59,632 nt of DNA from Sphingorhabdus sp. Alg239-R122 (GTDB lineage Bacteria > Pseudomonadota > Alphaproteobacteria > Sphingomonadales > Sphingomonadaceae). The notes beneath the pieces were generated by a model. It was not told the origin of the DNA. It was given only the letters and a program-made list of their open reading frames with translations, and did not search any database. Shown here piece by piece: positions 1 through 8,185 of the stretch. The stretch spans positions 1 to 59,632 of the forward strand of contig NZ_UNRC01000012.1 of the NCBI RefSeq assembly GCF_900537065.1, written 5' to 3'. Every line of letters starts with the position of its first letter. The stretch's first letter is position 1. The translations under genes and the position numbers were made by a program.

Positions 1-450
1 CCCCGTATTGGACATGATGATGCTGGCAACCCGGTCCTGATTGTCAGCAATTGCGCGCAATCCAATGATGCCGCCCCAGTCGTGCAGGATAAAATGTGCG
101 TTCTTTAGACCGAGTTTTTCAAATAGCGCTTCCTTCACCCATTCTTCATGACGAACGACTGTGTAATCGCTCATTTGGGTGGGTTTGTCTGAACGCCCCA
201 TCCCGATGAGATCTATGGCGATCGCGCGATAGCCCGCTTGGGCCAGAACCGGGATTAACTTGCGCCACATGAAGCCCCAAGTCGGATTGCCATGGACCAT
301 CACAACAGGCTGTCCGTCGCTGGGGCCCTCATCGACATAGTGCATCCTTAGACTTCCACCCTCGGTATCAGACACATCGACATAGTTGGGCCGAAACGGA
401 TAATCCGCAAGATTATCAAAGCATTTGTCAGGTGTGCGTAAGAATTCCAT
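1..450 (-). CDS. Haloalkane dehalogenase-like alpha/beta hydrolase (3' end outside window)
   Basis: The first 150 residues are visible from an ATG at 450; the gene continues past base 1. Seen: HGNPTW (oxyanion region with the Asn-Trp pair typical of haloalkane dehalogenases) and HDWGG, the nucleophile elbow with the catalytic Asp. Family knowledge: these enzymes hydrolyse carbon-halogen bonds through an Asp ester, with halide held by the Asn/Trp and a Trp next to the nucleophile. The acid and the catalytic His lie outside the window, so the substrate, or even true dehalogenase activity, cannot be settled; epoxide or other ester hydrolase relatives are possible. It starts 5 nt after the reductase upstream, so the two form one operon under the operators at 1493-1563. 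Confidence 0.8.
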   Translation of the reverse strand, partial: MEFLRTPDKCFDNLADYPFRPNYVDVSDTEGGSLRMHYVDEGPSDGQPVVMVHGNPTWGFMWRKLIPVLAQAGYRAIAIDLIGMGRSDKPTQMSDYTVVRHEEWVKEALFEKLGLKNAHFILHDWGGIIGLRAIADNQDRVASIIMSNTG

Positions 451-455
451 CAGAT

Positions 456-1454
456 TCAGCTAACCTTGAGCAGCAGCTTGCCGTGGTTTTTGCCTTCAAA
501 GATCATATCGAAAGCATCTGGGAAGTTCTCTACTCCCTCCAATATATGTTCGCGAAACTTGATCCGCCCGTCTTTCCATGCCGGAACAAGCCAACCCAGC
601 GCTTCCGGGACGCGGTGCATGTAATCACGCATTGTAAAGCCGCGCATAGTCAAGCTGTGCGTCACAACAGTCATAAAATTGGCCGGGCCGGTGGCTCCAG
701 CGAAGTCGTCATATTGGGAAATACCGCCGCATACGACAATGCGTCCTTGATAATTCATCTGGTTCAATACGGCGCTCAGTATGTCACCGCCGACATTGTC
801 AAAATAAAGGTCAATGCCATTCGTGCAATTTGCGTGGAGCGCGGCTTCCACATCATCGCGCTTATAATCAATGGCACCATCCAGACCGAGTTCATCGGTC
901 AGATAGCTGCATTTGTCGGGACCACCGGCAATGCCGATAACATGTGCACCCGCCAGTTTAGCCGCTTGTGCTGCGATGCTACCGACAGCGCCCGATGCCG
1001 CCGAAACAACAACTGTCTCACCGTCTTTGGGTTGGCCGATATCGGTCATGCCAAAATAGCCGGTGTAGCCAGTCATGCCGAGCCCTGAGAGAAACAAATG
1101 CGGAGGAACGCCGGGCAGGCCGATTTTGCGCAGGTTCTCCTCTTTAAAAACGCCATGTGTCTGCACTCCGGTAAATCCAGTAACCTGATCGCCGACAGCA
1201 AGTCCTTCTGCCCGAGACTCTATGACTTCACCGACGCCAAAGGCGCGCATCACACCGGCTGGTTTCACTGGCGGCATATAGCTGCGCTTATTGGTAATCC
1301 AGCCGCGCATACCAGGATCAACGGAAATATGATCAAGCCGAACCAACGCCTCGCCATCTTCAACAGGACGAATGGGGTCATGGGTGGTTCGCCAAATATC
1401 GCGAACTGACCCGGCACCGGGATAGTCTGACATTCGAATTTGCGTTGCTTTCAT
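456..1454 (-). CDS. NADP-dependent oxidoreductase, zinc-free MDR family (CurA/leukotriene B4 dehydrogenase-like)
   Basis: A 332-aa protein, close to the usual 330-345 aa of this family. A Rossmann dinucleotide site is seen as AASGAVGSIAAQAAKLAG about residue 150, and the N-terminal GroES-like part lacks the zinc-binding Cys set of alcohol dehydrogenases. Family members reduce alpha,beta-unsaturated ketones or aldehydes with NADPH, in the cytoplasm. It is the first gene of a unit running into the dehalogenase-like gene 5 nt downstream, and faces the MBL-fold hydrolase across a 137-bp divergent promoter region that carries two copies of the local palindromic operator. A role as an enone-reducing step in the cluster's catabolic route is inferred. 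Confidence 0.85.
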   Translation of the reverse strand: MKATQIRMSDYPGAGSVRDIWRTTHDPIRPVEDGEALVRLDHISVDPGMRGWITNKRSYMPPVKPAGVMRAFGVGEVIESRAEGLAVGDQVTGFTGVQTHGVFKEENLRKIGLPGVPPHLFLSGLGMTGYTGYFGMTDIGQPKDGETVVVSAASGAVGSIAAQAAKLAGAHVIGIAGGPDKCSYLTDELGLDGAIDYKRDDVEAALHANCTNGIDLYFDNVGGDILSAVLNQMNYQGRIVVCGGISQYDDFAGATGPANFMTVVTHSLTMRGFTMRDYMHRVPEALGWLVPAWKDGRIKFREHILEGVENFPDAFDMIFEGKNHGKLLLKVS

Positions 1455-1492
1455 ATGCCTATCATTCCGCTTTCCAGCGACCCGTCCCTATA

Positions 1493-1511
1493 TTGACACT
1501 ATGTGTGCTAT
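1493..1511. promoter_or_regulatory. Putative TetR operator O1
   Basis: TTGACACTATGTGTGCTAT fits the local consensus WTGRCAY-N5-RTGYYAW shared by six sites in the first 12.5 kb. It lies 38 bp upstream of the reductase start on the minus strand, between divergent genes. Assignment to the TetR gene at 5527-6150 is by proximity and inference. Confidence 0.6.
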
Positions 1512-1544
1512 AATACTTCAAATCCCACATTTGGCAATTGCTTT

Positions 1545-1563
1545 TTGGCATTAATAGTGCCAA
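1545..1563. promoter_or_regulatory. Putative TetR operator O2
   Basis: TTGGCATTAATAGTGCCAA is a near-perfect palindrome with TTGGCA arms, 28 bp before the GTG start of the MBL-fold hydrolase. Its centre is 52 bp from that of O1 (five helical turns), so each divergent gene has its own copy. Confidence 0.65.
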
Positions 1564-1591
1564 TTAGTCTGTCGCAAAAAGGGGGCATTCT

Positions 1592-2659
1592 GTGAAGAAG
1601 ATTGGATTGGTTCTGTTAGGGCTTATTGCGTTGGTATTTGCGATCCTGTTCGGATTTCAAAAAACCATTGGCGGCTTGCTCTTTGAGCGTGGCATCGAGC
1701 AGAATGTCGGACGTGATGCAATTGCCGAACTCGAAGATGGCCTGCATGTCGGCCTGTGTGGAACCGGTTCTCCAATGCCCAATCCTGATCGCGCTGGGCC
1801 TTGCAATGTGATCATTGCTGGCGACCAGATCTACCTGGTTGATATCGGAGAAGGCGGGAATGAAGTTCTCAATCTGATGGGGATCAATTCGGCCAAACTC
1901 GACGGCCTGTTGCTTACGCATTTCCATTCTGATCATATTGACGGCCTGGGCCCTCTGATGCTGTTTCATTGGACCAGAGGTGCGAACAGGACTCCTTTGC
2001 CGGTTCATGGCCCAAAAGGCGTAGAAGCCATCATTGACGGGTTCAATGCAGCCTATGCGATCGACGACACATATCGGATCGCCCATCATGGCGAGGAAGT
2101 GGTCCCACCATCAGGCGGTGGCGCAATAGCTCTTCCCTTTGAAATGACCGGTTCGCAGCAAATCATACTGAAGAAGGGTGGCTTAACGATTACGGCCTTT
2201 CAAGTTGATCATGCGCCAATCGAACCCGCGCTGGGCTACCGCTTTGACTATAAAGGCCGTGCCGTCTGCATCAGCGGCGATACGTCCAAGTCCGCCAATC
2301 TTGAAAAGGTCTGCGCCGGCGCAGACATCATTGTCCACGATGCCCTGCAACCGGCAATGGTCGAGGAAATGCGCGAGGCGTTGGAAGCGCGGGGCAACCC
2401 ACTTGCGGCCAAGATCATGCACGACATTCAGGATTATCATGCATCGCCAGAAGAAGCTGCAGAAAGCGCGCAAACTGCTGGTGCGAAGATGTTGGTGCTA
2501 TCGCATCTTGTCCCACCGCTTCCTCTGGAATATCTTTATCCAAAATTCCTCGGTGATGCGCCTAAGCGGTTCGATGGTGACCTGATTGTAGCCAAAGATG
2601 GAATGCTCTTTAGTTTGCCGCCCGAGAGTAAAGCAATCGAACAATTCAGACTCATGTAG
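1592..2659 (+). CDS. Metallo-beta-lactamase-fold hydrolase, membrane-anchored, RNase Z-like
   Basis: A 355-aa protein starting at GTG with a purine-rich GGGGG ribosome site 7-11 nt upstream. Residues 4-21 form one hydrophobic segment (signal or anchor), so the enzyme probably works in the periplasm. The metal-binding signature THFHSDHID is at 109-117 (His110, His112, Asp114, His115), followed by a His in FQVDHAP, Asp in SGDTS and a late SHL His, the order seen in ElaC/arylsulfatase-like members. Such proteins hydrolyse esters, lactones, sulfate esters or phosphodiesters with two zinc ions. The export segment and the sulfatase-containing neighbourhood argue against a tRNA-processing role. It heads an operon with the GST and a membrane protein. 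Confidence 0.85.
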   Translation: MKKIGLVLLGLIALVFAILFGFQKTIGGLLFERGIEQNVGRDAIAELEDGLHVGLCGTGSPMPNPDRAGPCNVIIAGDQIYLVDIGEGGNEVLNLMGINSAKLDGLLLTHFHSDHIDGLGPLMLFHWTRGANRTPLPVHGPKGVEAIIDGFNAAYAIDDTYRIAHHGEEVVPPSGGGAIALPFEMTGSQQIILKKGGLTITAFQVDHAPIEPALGYRFDYKGRAVCISGDTSKSANLEKVCAGADIIVHDALQPAMVEEMREALEARGNPLAAKIMHDIQDYHASPEEAAESAQTAGAKMLVLSHLVPPLPLEYLYPKFLGDAPKRFDGDLIVAKDGMLFSLPPESKAIEQFRLM

Positions 2660-2669
2660 GAGGCCTATT

Positions 2670-3662
2670 ATGTACACCATCCATGGAGCACTTGGCTCTC
2701 CCTATTCGATGAAAATGCGCGCGCTGATGCGCTATCGTCGAATAACCCATATCTGGCAGCATGGCGCCCATGCCCAACAGCTGGCAGCTGAGAAGGTGAA
2801 AGCACCTGTCATTCCAGTGATAGAATATCCCGATGGCAGCTTTCACAATGACTCTACACCAGTCCTTTATGACCTGGAGGAGAGACATAGAGAACGCAGC
2901 GTTGTGCCGCCCGATCCGGCGCAGGCTTTCATCGCGCATCTACTCGAAGACTTTGCCGATGAATGGCTGACCAAGGCCATGTTTGGCTATCGCTGGCTGG
3001 AAGAAGTGGATCAGATACAGATGAGCCGCTGGCTCTCCTTTGATGCCATGAAAGGTGGCAGACTGGAACAGAACCAGGGCATGGCCGAGCATTTTCGCGG
3101 GCGGCAAGTCGGACGGATGGGAATGGTCGGCTGCACAAGAGAGAATTTTCCACTGATTGAAGCCTCAACGCGGCGGGTGCTGCAAGCACTGGAAAACCAT
3201 GTGGCGAACGAGCACTGGCTGTTTGGTTCACGTCCGTCGCTGGCTGAGTTCGGCATTTATGGTCAGATCTCGCAACTGGGCGTTGATCCGACCGCACAGG
3301 AAATGATGCGTAAGGATTTTCCTTATGCGTTTCGGTGGCTGCTTCACATTGATGATGCATCTGGAACCGAAGGTGAATGGGGTGAAGCCGATGCGCCGTT
3401 CAAACCGATAGTCAAGAATTTACTGGCCGAAGTTGGACGCGTCTATGGACCATTCCTGCTCGCGAATGCCAAAGCTGCGGAATTGGGCGAGAAGACCTTC
3501 CGCATCGAAGTCGATGGCATGTCCTATGAACAGGGCACCTTCAAATATCAGGTCAAATGCCTCACTGATTTGCGCAGTCGCTATACCGCGCTTGATACAA
3601 ATGCGCGCGCCAGGGTTGATCAGATACTCGAGGAAAATAACTGTCTGGAGTTTTTGCAATGA
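2670..3662 (+). CDS. Glutathione S-transferase family protein
   Basis: The start is set at the ATG at 2670 because a perfect AGGAGG lies 6 nt before it; an upstream in-frame ATG at 2598 would overlap the previous gene. The 330-aa product opens with a thioredoxin-like GST domain (YTIHGALGSPYSMKMRAL, a cis-Pro loop near KAPVIPVIEYPDG and the glutathione-contacting DSTPVLYDLE), followed by a helical C-terminal domain. It is about 100 aa longer than a typical bacterial GST; the extra tail is unassigned. Family role: glutathione conjugation or glutathione-dependent isomerisation/reductive cleavage. The stop overlaps the next start by 4 nt (ATGA), indicating translational coupling. Confidence 0.8.
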   Translation: MYTIHGALGSPYSMKMRALMRYRRITHIWQHGAHAQQLAAEKVKAPVIPVIEYPDGSFHNDSTPVLYDLEERHRERSVVPPDPAQAFIAHLLEDFADEWLTKAMFGYRWLEEVDQIQMSRWLSFDAMKGGRLEQNQGMAEHFRGRQVGRMGMVGCTRENFPLIEASTRRVLQALENHVANEHWLFGSRPSLAEFGIYGQISQLGVDPTAQEMMRKDFPYAFRWLLHIDDASGTEGEWGEADAPFKPIVKNLLAEVGRVYGPFLLANAKAAELGEKTFRIEVDGMSYEQGTFKYQVKCLTDLRSRYTALDTNARARVDQILEENNCLEFLQ

Positions 3663-4129
3663 AGCAGATCATGAGCCGCCTCTTTCCCGCACAATTTGAC
3701 AATGCCTTTCCCGGAAACCCGATTGCGCTTTGGGTGTTTTACCTGTTCACCGTGGTAACCCTATGGCGCAGCCAGCATCATACATTTGCAGCGGATGGCG
3801 GCGCGCAAAGCATCGCTACTATTCCCCTCGACAGCTATTCTGATGGAGCAGCTGCAACCATTATTGCGATCTTTGCCCAATGGGGCTTGGTGCAATTGTT
3901 GCTGGGCCTGCTGATGCTGCTGGCGGCGGTCCGTTATAAATCCATGATACCATTTTTGTGGTTGATTGTGCTGATGGAATGGGTCGGACGCGGATTGATC
4001 GGCCAGTTCAAACCTGTTGAGACAATTGGCACCGCGCCTGGACAAATCGGCAATTTGGTGTTTCCGATTATCACGCTGGTGATGCTGATCCTTTCGCTCA
4101 TCCCGCGAAAAGATGTGGCAGATGGTTAA
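3659..4129 (+). CDS. Hypothetical integral membrane protein
   Basis: A 156-aa protein that I do not recognise. Hydrophobic stretches lie about residues 23-36, 66-90, 95-112 and 130-150, so three to four membrane helices are likely; the loop between the first two contains SQHHTF. It is translationally coupled to the GST by a 4-nt overlap and ends convergently, overlapping the minus-strand DUF1330 gene by 4 nt. The position suggests a membrane partner for the catabolic operon, but nothing in the sequence assigns a function. Confidence 0.7.
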   Translation: MKQIMSRLFPAQFDNAFPGNPIALWVFYLFTVVTLWRSQHHTFAADGGAQSIATIPLDSYSDGAAATIIAIFAQWGLVQLLLGLLMLLAAVRYKSMIPFLWLIVLMEWVGRGLIGQFKPVETIGTAPGQIGNLVFPIITLVMLILSLIPRKDVADG

Positions 4130-4539
4130 AACGAGCCCGGCTTTGTTTTGATATTGAGCTGACCCGCGAGTCCAGCTGTGCGATGGACTGTGATCTCTTG
4201 ATATTCCGGCGACGTAATCATCGTCCTCATCGCTTCAAGCGAGGGATATTCAGCCAGAGCAATCATATCCCAATTTTCCTCTACTTCGCCGAGCATCAGG
4301 CCAGTCACGGGACCGGCATAATGTGGTTTCCCGCCGACTTCGGCGAGGCATTTTGTCACCGCAGCACTATATAGAGCATAGGCCTCTGCCCCGCTAAGAC
4401 TGGTTTCGCGACCGTCGGGATATTCCGCCTTGTCCTTGAACTTGAGCAGGTTGACCATGACGAAGGGGCCATCTTCCTTGCCACCGAAAAATTCCTGCAT
4501 GCGTTCAGCTGAGGGGATGACTTGATTGACCACTTTCAT
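4126..4539 (-). CDS. DUF1330-like dimeric alpha/beta-barrel protein
   Basis: A 137-aa protein with the pattern of the DUF1330/ferredoxin-like barrel family: a conserved FVMVNLLKFKDKA strand, YALYSAAVTKCLAEVGGK helix, and ALAEYPSLEAMRTMITSPEYQE near the end. Members are small cytoplasmic proteins of poorly defined activity, often found in catabolic or stress clusters. It has its own promoter region with operator O3, separate from the FGE gene upstream, and its 3' end overlaps the convergent membrane protein gene. Confidence 0.8.
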   Translation of the reverse strand: MKVVNQVIPSAERMQEFFGGKEDGPFVMVNLLKFKDKAEYPDGRETSLSGAEAYALYSAAVTKCLAEVGGKPHYAGPVTGLMLGEVEENWDMIALAEYPSLEAMRTMITSPEYQEITVHRTAGLAGQLNIKTKPGSF

Positions 4540-4560
4540 GCGCGCGCTCCCAAAATTATA

Positions 4561-4579
4561 TTGGCATTCTGTATGCCAT
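4561..4579. promoter_or_regulatory. Putative TetR operator O3
   Basis: TTGGCATTCTGTATGCCAT, with TGGCAT/ATGCCA arms, lies 22 bp upstream of the DUF1330 start and 14 bp beyond the stop of the FGE gene. It matches the WTGRCAY-N5-RTGYYAW pattern completely. Confidence 0.65.
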
Positions 4580-4592
4580 TATAATTTTGCAG

Positions 4593-5522
4593 TCAATCTT
4601 CCCGGGATTTGGGCGCAGGCCGATTGTTATCGACAAGCCGGAACCCAATATGATTTGTGCCAAGCCCGCGTTCCTGAAACTGCCGAGCGGCGGGACGGTA
4701 ACGCGCGCAATAGTTGGCAGCACAGAGAAATGACCCGCCTTTGATCACTTTCACGCCTTCACCGGCATCGGCGCGCGCGCCGTCCGCCGTGGTCCACTCC
4801 CAGACATTACCAAGCATGTCGTAAAGGCCGTGGCCATTTGGTTTGAAACAACCTGCAGGCGCCCGCGTATCAAATCCATCCTCGGCCAAATCTTTGGCAG
4901 GAAAGGCGCCCTGATAGTAGTTCGCCGACGGCTTGCCATTTTCATCTCTGGGTTCTGCCAGCACTGCCTGTCCGCCACGAGCAGCATATTCCCACTGTTC
5001 TTCGCTAGGCAGTTCTTTACCCGCCCACTTGGCGTAGGCCAGGGCATCATCAAAAGCGATCTGGACTACCGGTACCTGGTCTTTACCCTGAATATCTTCA
5101 TCAGGTCCCGATGGATGACGCCACTCGGCCCCGACAACCCATCGCCACCAGCGCGGATCATCACGGCTGGGCACATTGAAAACGGCTGAACCGGGCGCCA
5201 TCATTTCTGGCGGCGCGCCTGGAACCTTTGGCGGATTACGTTCGGCTAACGTTTTATATCCAGTGGCGTCTACAAACGCTTCGAATTGCGCGTTGGTCAC
5301 CTCATGCGCATCCATCCAGAAGCCATCTACATCAACGGTCTTGGGAGGACCTTCTTCGCGATAGCGCGGGTTTTCACCCATGACGAAGCTGCCGCCCGGA
5401 ATCCAGACCATCCCGGATTTGGCTGCTCCTACACATTTGGCATCTGTGGTGGCGGGAATGGTATGCTCCTGTTGCTGGGAACAGCCAGCGAGCAGCATCG
5501 CGCAAAGCATCAAGGCACGCAC
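4593..5522 (-). CDS. Formylglycine-generating enzyme (sulfatase-modifying factor), lipoprotein
   Basis: The FGE-sulfatase domain fills the protein: GMVWIPGGSFVMGENPRYREEGPPKTV opening, DEDIQGKDQVPVVQ, NVWEWTTADG and GGSFLCAANYCARYRP, where the C-x4-C pair (about residues 267 and 272) matches the copper-binding active-site cysteines of aerobic FGE. These enzymes oxidise the Cys of C-x-P-S-R in sulfatases to formylglycine; such a sulfatase lies 2.7 kb upstream. The start chosen is GTG 5522, just after the tetR stop, giving RALMLCAMLLAGC with a lipobox; GTG 5555 is an alternative that overlaps tetR by 29 nt. A lipobox implies export, unlike the usual cytosolic location. No strong ribosome site separates the choices. 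Confidence 0.88.
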   Translation of the reverse strand: MRALMLCAMLLAGCSQQQEHTIPATTDAKCVGAAKSGMVWIPGGSFVMGENPRYREEGPPKTVDVDGFWMDAHEVTNAQFEAFVDATGYKTLAERNPPKVPGAPPEMMAPGSAVFNVPSRDDPRWWRWVVGAEWRHPSGPDEDIQGKDQVPVVQIAFDDALAYAKWAGKELPSEEQWEYAARGGQAVLAEPRDENGKPSANYYQGAFPAKDLAEDGFDTRAPAGCFKPNGHGLYDMLGNVWEWTTADGARADAGEGVKVIKGGSFLCAANYCARYRPAARQFQERGLGTNHIGFRLVDNNRPAPKSRED

Positions 5523-5526
5523 GAAA

Positions 5527-6150
5527 TCAGTCTTCAATCTGATTGAGTATATCACGCAACAGTTGTTGCATCACTTCGACGGTTTTCTTGTTCGATAGCC
5601 CCTCATCCTGCCGAAACAGTCGCCAGGTGTCGAAGCTGGTCGCGAGCAGGATCGCCCGCACACGGTTACTGTCGTTCTTAACGTGATCGGGCAATATCCT
5701 GTCACGCGCTTTCCTCTCTGAATTGAGCAACTGCCGGTAATTCTCCATCAGTGTGGGCGACTGAAATCGCTGGATACTGGTCGATATTCTGAAAGGGGCT
5801 GTTTTCTCCCAAACTTTAACGCGGCGTTCGATCATTTCAAAAAGCTGCTCGCGCCAGTCCTCTGAATCATAGGGGTAGTAAAGTTTGGGGCTGTAGGCAT
5901 CCCATAGAATCGTATTCATCTCCCTATAGATCGACTCTTTGTCGTCGAAATGCCGGAATACAGAGCGAAGGCCAACGCCGGCTTTTTTAGCGACCCGCGC
6001 CGCACTGGGGTCAGTATCGCCCTCTACGATCAAATCCATCATTGCCTTGATGATTTTTCCGCGGCTCGACCGACTGCGTTCGCGGCGGCCATCGGGATGG
6101 GGACCATCACCCTCGATCGCCTTACTTACTGCCGCATTCTTTTTTGCCAT
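5527..6150 (-). CDS. TetR family transcriptional regulator
   Basis: About 207 aa. The N-terminal helix-turn-helix is seen in RGKIIKAMMDLIVEGDTDPSAARVAKKAGVGLRSVFRHFDDKESIYREM; the C-terminal ligand domain is not diagnostic. The start could be ATG 6150 (chosen) or GTG 6159. It lies between the DsbA-like gene and the FGE gene. One copy of the shared palindrome sits 28 bp upstream of its start, consistent with autoregulation, and five more precede the other units of the cluster. It is therefore the likely local repressor; the ligand is unknown. Confidence 0.88.
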   Translation of the reverse strand: MAKKNAAVSKAIEGDGPHPDGRRERSRSSRGKIIKAMMDLIVEGDTDPSAARVAKKAGVGLRSVFRHFDDKESIYREMNTILWDAYSPKLYYPYDSEDWREQLFEMIERRVKVWEKTAPFRISTSIQRFQSPTLMENYRQLLNSERKARDRILPDHVKNDSNRVRAILLATSFDTWRLFRQDEGLSNKKTVEVMQQLLRDILNQIED

Positions 6151-6177
6151 GTGTTTCACCCGAATTTTTCAAATACT

Positions 6178-6196
6178 ATGACATTGATCATGCTGA
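6178..6196. promoter_or_regulatory. Putative TetR operator O4 (weakest copy)
   Basis: ATGACATTGATCATGCTGA matches the shared pattern except one base near the right end. It lies between the DsbA-like gene stop (6201) and the tetR start, where an autoregulatory operator is expected. Confidence 0.45.
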
Positions 6197-6200
6197 ATCT

Positions 6201-7547
6201 CTAGCCCTTATCCGCGCGTTTGCGAATCTCTGCTGCGATCAGCCACAGCCGGTCCTGTCCCCAAACGGCCAAATCCGGTTCGCCATCCGGGCCGGATAGG
6301 CGATAGCTGGGGACTCCCCACAAGCCCATACCTTCGATCATCTCGTGCTGATTTTGTTCAACCATCGCTTTCCATCCTTCGCCGCCCAGATGCCGTGACG
6401 CTTCGTTCCAATCAAGCCCTGCCGCCTCGACAGCCCGCCTCATGCCTTTTTTGCTGTGTAGCGCGACGCCCTTTCTGAAAGCATGGTCCAACAAGGATGA
6501 CATCAGCGTTTCATCCTTACCCTGCCCCATCGCCCAAGGAAGCAGCGAATAGGCCTGCCGCGTCGGCTCGCCAATCGGCGTCATTACCGGTCCGAAATTC
6601 ACGCCCAGAAATTGCCCTTCACGCCACGTGTCAAACATGATGTACATGCCCTTGGCCCGCGTTGCCGGAACCCCGCGCATGATCATCGGTAGCACCGGCT
6701 TGTGATGGAACCGGATACCACATTCATTTTTCATGGCGATGGTGCGGTCATAAATAATCGATGTGTAAGGCGAGTTGAGGGAGGGATAGAAATCGAGCGT
6801 CAGTCCGCTGGCGTCAACGCCGCTGACGTCAATCTCGGGACGCGGGCAGATGAAAGGCAGTTCGGGCGCTTTGCAAGCACCCAGATCGCGCAAACGTTGC
6901 TCCAGATGGAACAGTCGGTCCACGCCCCAATACCATTCGCCAGCATAATAGAATGTGGCACCGGAATAGTGGCCGAGTTCGGCAAGACGCGCGCTGCCTT
7001 TATCGAGCGCCGCAATGCTGCTCCCGTCAGTACTCCGACTGCCAGCCGCTCCCTCCCACAATTGGGCGCTTGCATCTGCAAGGGCAGCTACAAATTTATC
7101 GTCTGCCAGCTCGGATAATGCTTGCGCCGTCACGCTCTGGTCTTCGGGATCGGGGCAAATCGGCGCATCTTTCGGAAACTCCAACCCATAATGCGGTGCA
7201 ATCAATTCCGCATCGCGGCGCGCCCATTGGGCAAGCTTTTCCGCTTCCGGCTGGTTCTTGCCACCCGACGCGCGGATTAAATGCGGCTTTATCACGACGT
7301 TGTAACGCTCGGCAAAAGTCGCCAGCACCTGCGCCGTTAAATGCGAATAGGGGTCATCCAGCTGGTGAAAATATTCCACGATATGTGGATCGCCGCCACG
7401 CTGCCGCTTCTTTTCTGCTTTTACGCGGCGTTTGTTGATCTGCCTGAGGTCAGTAACCTTATCAAACTGCCGCCGCATCAAATGGCGCAGCCAGCCCGGG
7501 GGATCAACCATCAGGCGGGGATTGGGGTTTTTGTCAGGCTCCAGCAT
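6201..7547 (-). CDS. Tandem DsbA/HCCA-isomerase-like thioredoxin-fold protein
   Basis: A 448-aa protein with two DsbA-like (GST kappa/2-hydroxychromene-2-carboxylate isomerase-like) halves. The first begins near residue 55 at HIVEYFHQLDDPYSHLTAQVLATF, the second near 250 at LTLDFYPSLNSPYTSIIYDRTI and ends with GLWGVPSYRLSG and WGQDRLWLI, the usual close of this family. Each half has the S/D-PY-S/T signature in place of a C-x-x-C redox pair, which favours glutathione-dependent isomerase chemistry over disulfide exchange. A double-length form is unusual; single-domain relatives have about 200 aa. The 5' end overlaps the previous gene by 14 nt. Substrate unknown. Confidence 0.78.
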   Translation of the reverse strand: MLEPDKNPNPRLMVDPPGWLRHLMRRQFDKVTDLRQINKRRVKAEKKRQRGGDPHIVEYFHQLDDPYSHLTAQVLATFAERYNVVIKPHLIRASGGKNQPEAEKLAQWARRDAELIAPHYGLEFPKDAPICPDPEDQSVTAQALSELADDKFVAALADASAQLWEGAAGSRSTDGSSIAALDKGSARLAELGHYSGATFYYAGEWYWGVDRLFHLEQRLRDLGACKAPELPFICPRPEIDVSGVDASGLTLDFYPSLNSPYTSIIYDRTIAMKNECGIRFHHKPVLPMIMRGVPATRAKGMYIMFDTWREGQFLGVNFGPVMTPIGEPTRQAYSLLPWAMGQGKDETLMSSLLDHAFRKGVALHSKKGMRRAVEAAGLDWNEASRHLGGEGWKAMVEQNQHEMIEGMGLWGVPSYRLSGPDGEPDLAVWGQDRLWLIAAEIRKRADKG

Positions 7548-8172
7548 TGGCTTCCTGTATGCGATTTTGCCGCCAATCGATCAATTTCCATCTGGCAAAT
7601 CCCAATATCAGAAAAAGCATCCCCAGCGTAAACCTCACTTGTGCAAAGGTGATTGTGGGCCGCGTGATAAATACTTCGGTATGCGTCAATGATGCGGTCT
7701 TATATTTGTTCCCCTCGACCATCCGCTCGTCCCGGAGCATATCGAGCAGGTCTCTCAAGGAACGGTATCGCACCACAGCAACCCGGTCGATCCGCTCGCC
7801 ATATTTGCCCAGCATCAACCCTGCTCGCTCGCTGAGAAACACAGGATGACCGCCGCGTTCGAGCAATAGGGGTATCACTATCTCTGCATAGCGGGCTTCG
7901 GCTTCCGCAGCCTTAGCACCCTTGTTCCGGGTTTCGAGGTTGACCGCGTAAAATTCCCTACCATCGTCATTAGGGAGCATCGCAAGGAGATTGCGGCTCA
8001 TGCTGCCTTCGGGCGTATCTTCCAGTTTGACACCATGAACCTGCTCGATCTGCGCGAGCATTTTTTTGCCTTCTTCCTCCGAGATTGGATCGCCATTGCC
8101 GCCATACCAGATCCAGAACGAACCATAGAGGAGCGCTAGCAATGTCGCCCAGATGAATTTCGGTTTCGACAT
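7534..8172 (-). CDS. Hypothetical membrane protein with dimeric-barrel-like core
   Basis: The start is placed at ATG 8172, 13 nt after the sulfatase stop, preceded by GGGAAAG; an upstream in-frame ATG would run inside the sulfatase gene. The 212-aa product has a membrane segment at residues 5-23 (FIWATLLALLYGSFWIWY) and another at about 180-198 (FTLGMLFLILGFARW). The part between, with FYAVNLETRN, YAEIVIPLLLERGGHPVFLSERAG and VAVVRYRSLRDLLDML, resembles the DUF1330/EthD dimeric barrel seen also at 4126-4539. A periplasmic barrel held by two helices is inferred; no function can be named. Confidence 0.7.
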   Translation of the reverse strand: MSKPKFIWATLLALLYGSFWIWYGGNGDPISEEEGKKMLAQIEQVHGVKLEDTPEGSMSRNLLAMLPNDDGREFYAVNLETRNKGAKAAEAEARYAEIVIPLLLERGGHPVFLSERAGLMLGKYGERIDRVAVVRYRSLRDLLDMLRDERMVEGNKYKTASLTHTEVFITRPTITFAQVRFTLGMLFLILGFARWKLIDWRQNRIQEANAGA

Positions 8173-8185
8173 GGCGCTTTCCCGT

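Noticed and set aside
1493-1514. TTGACA and TATAAT as a promoter in the divergent region
   Set aside because: The two hexamers are only 10 bp apart, too close for sigma-70; the TTGACA belongs to operator O1.
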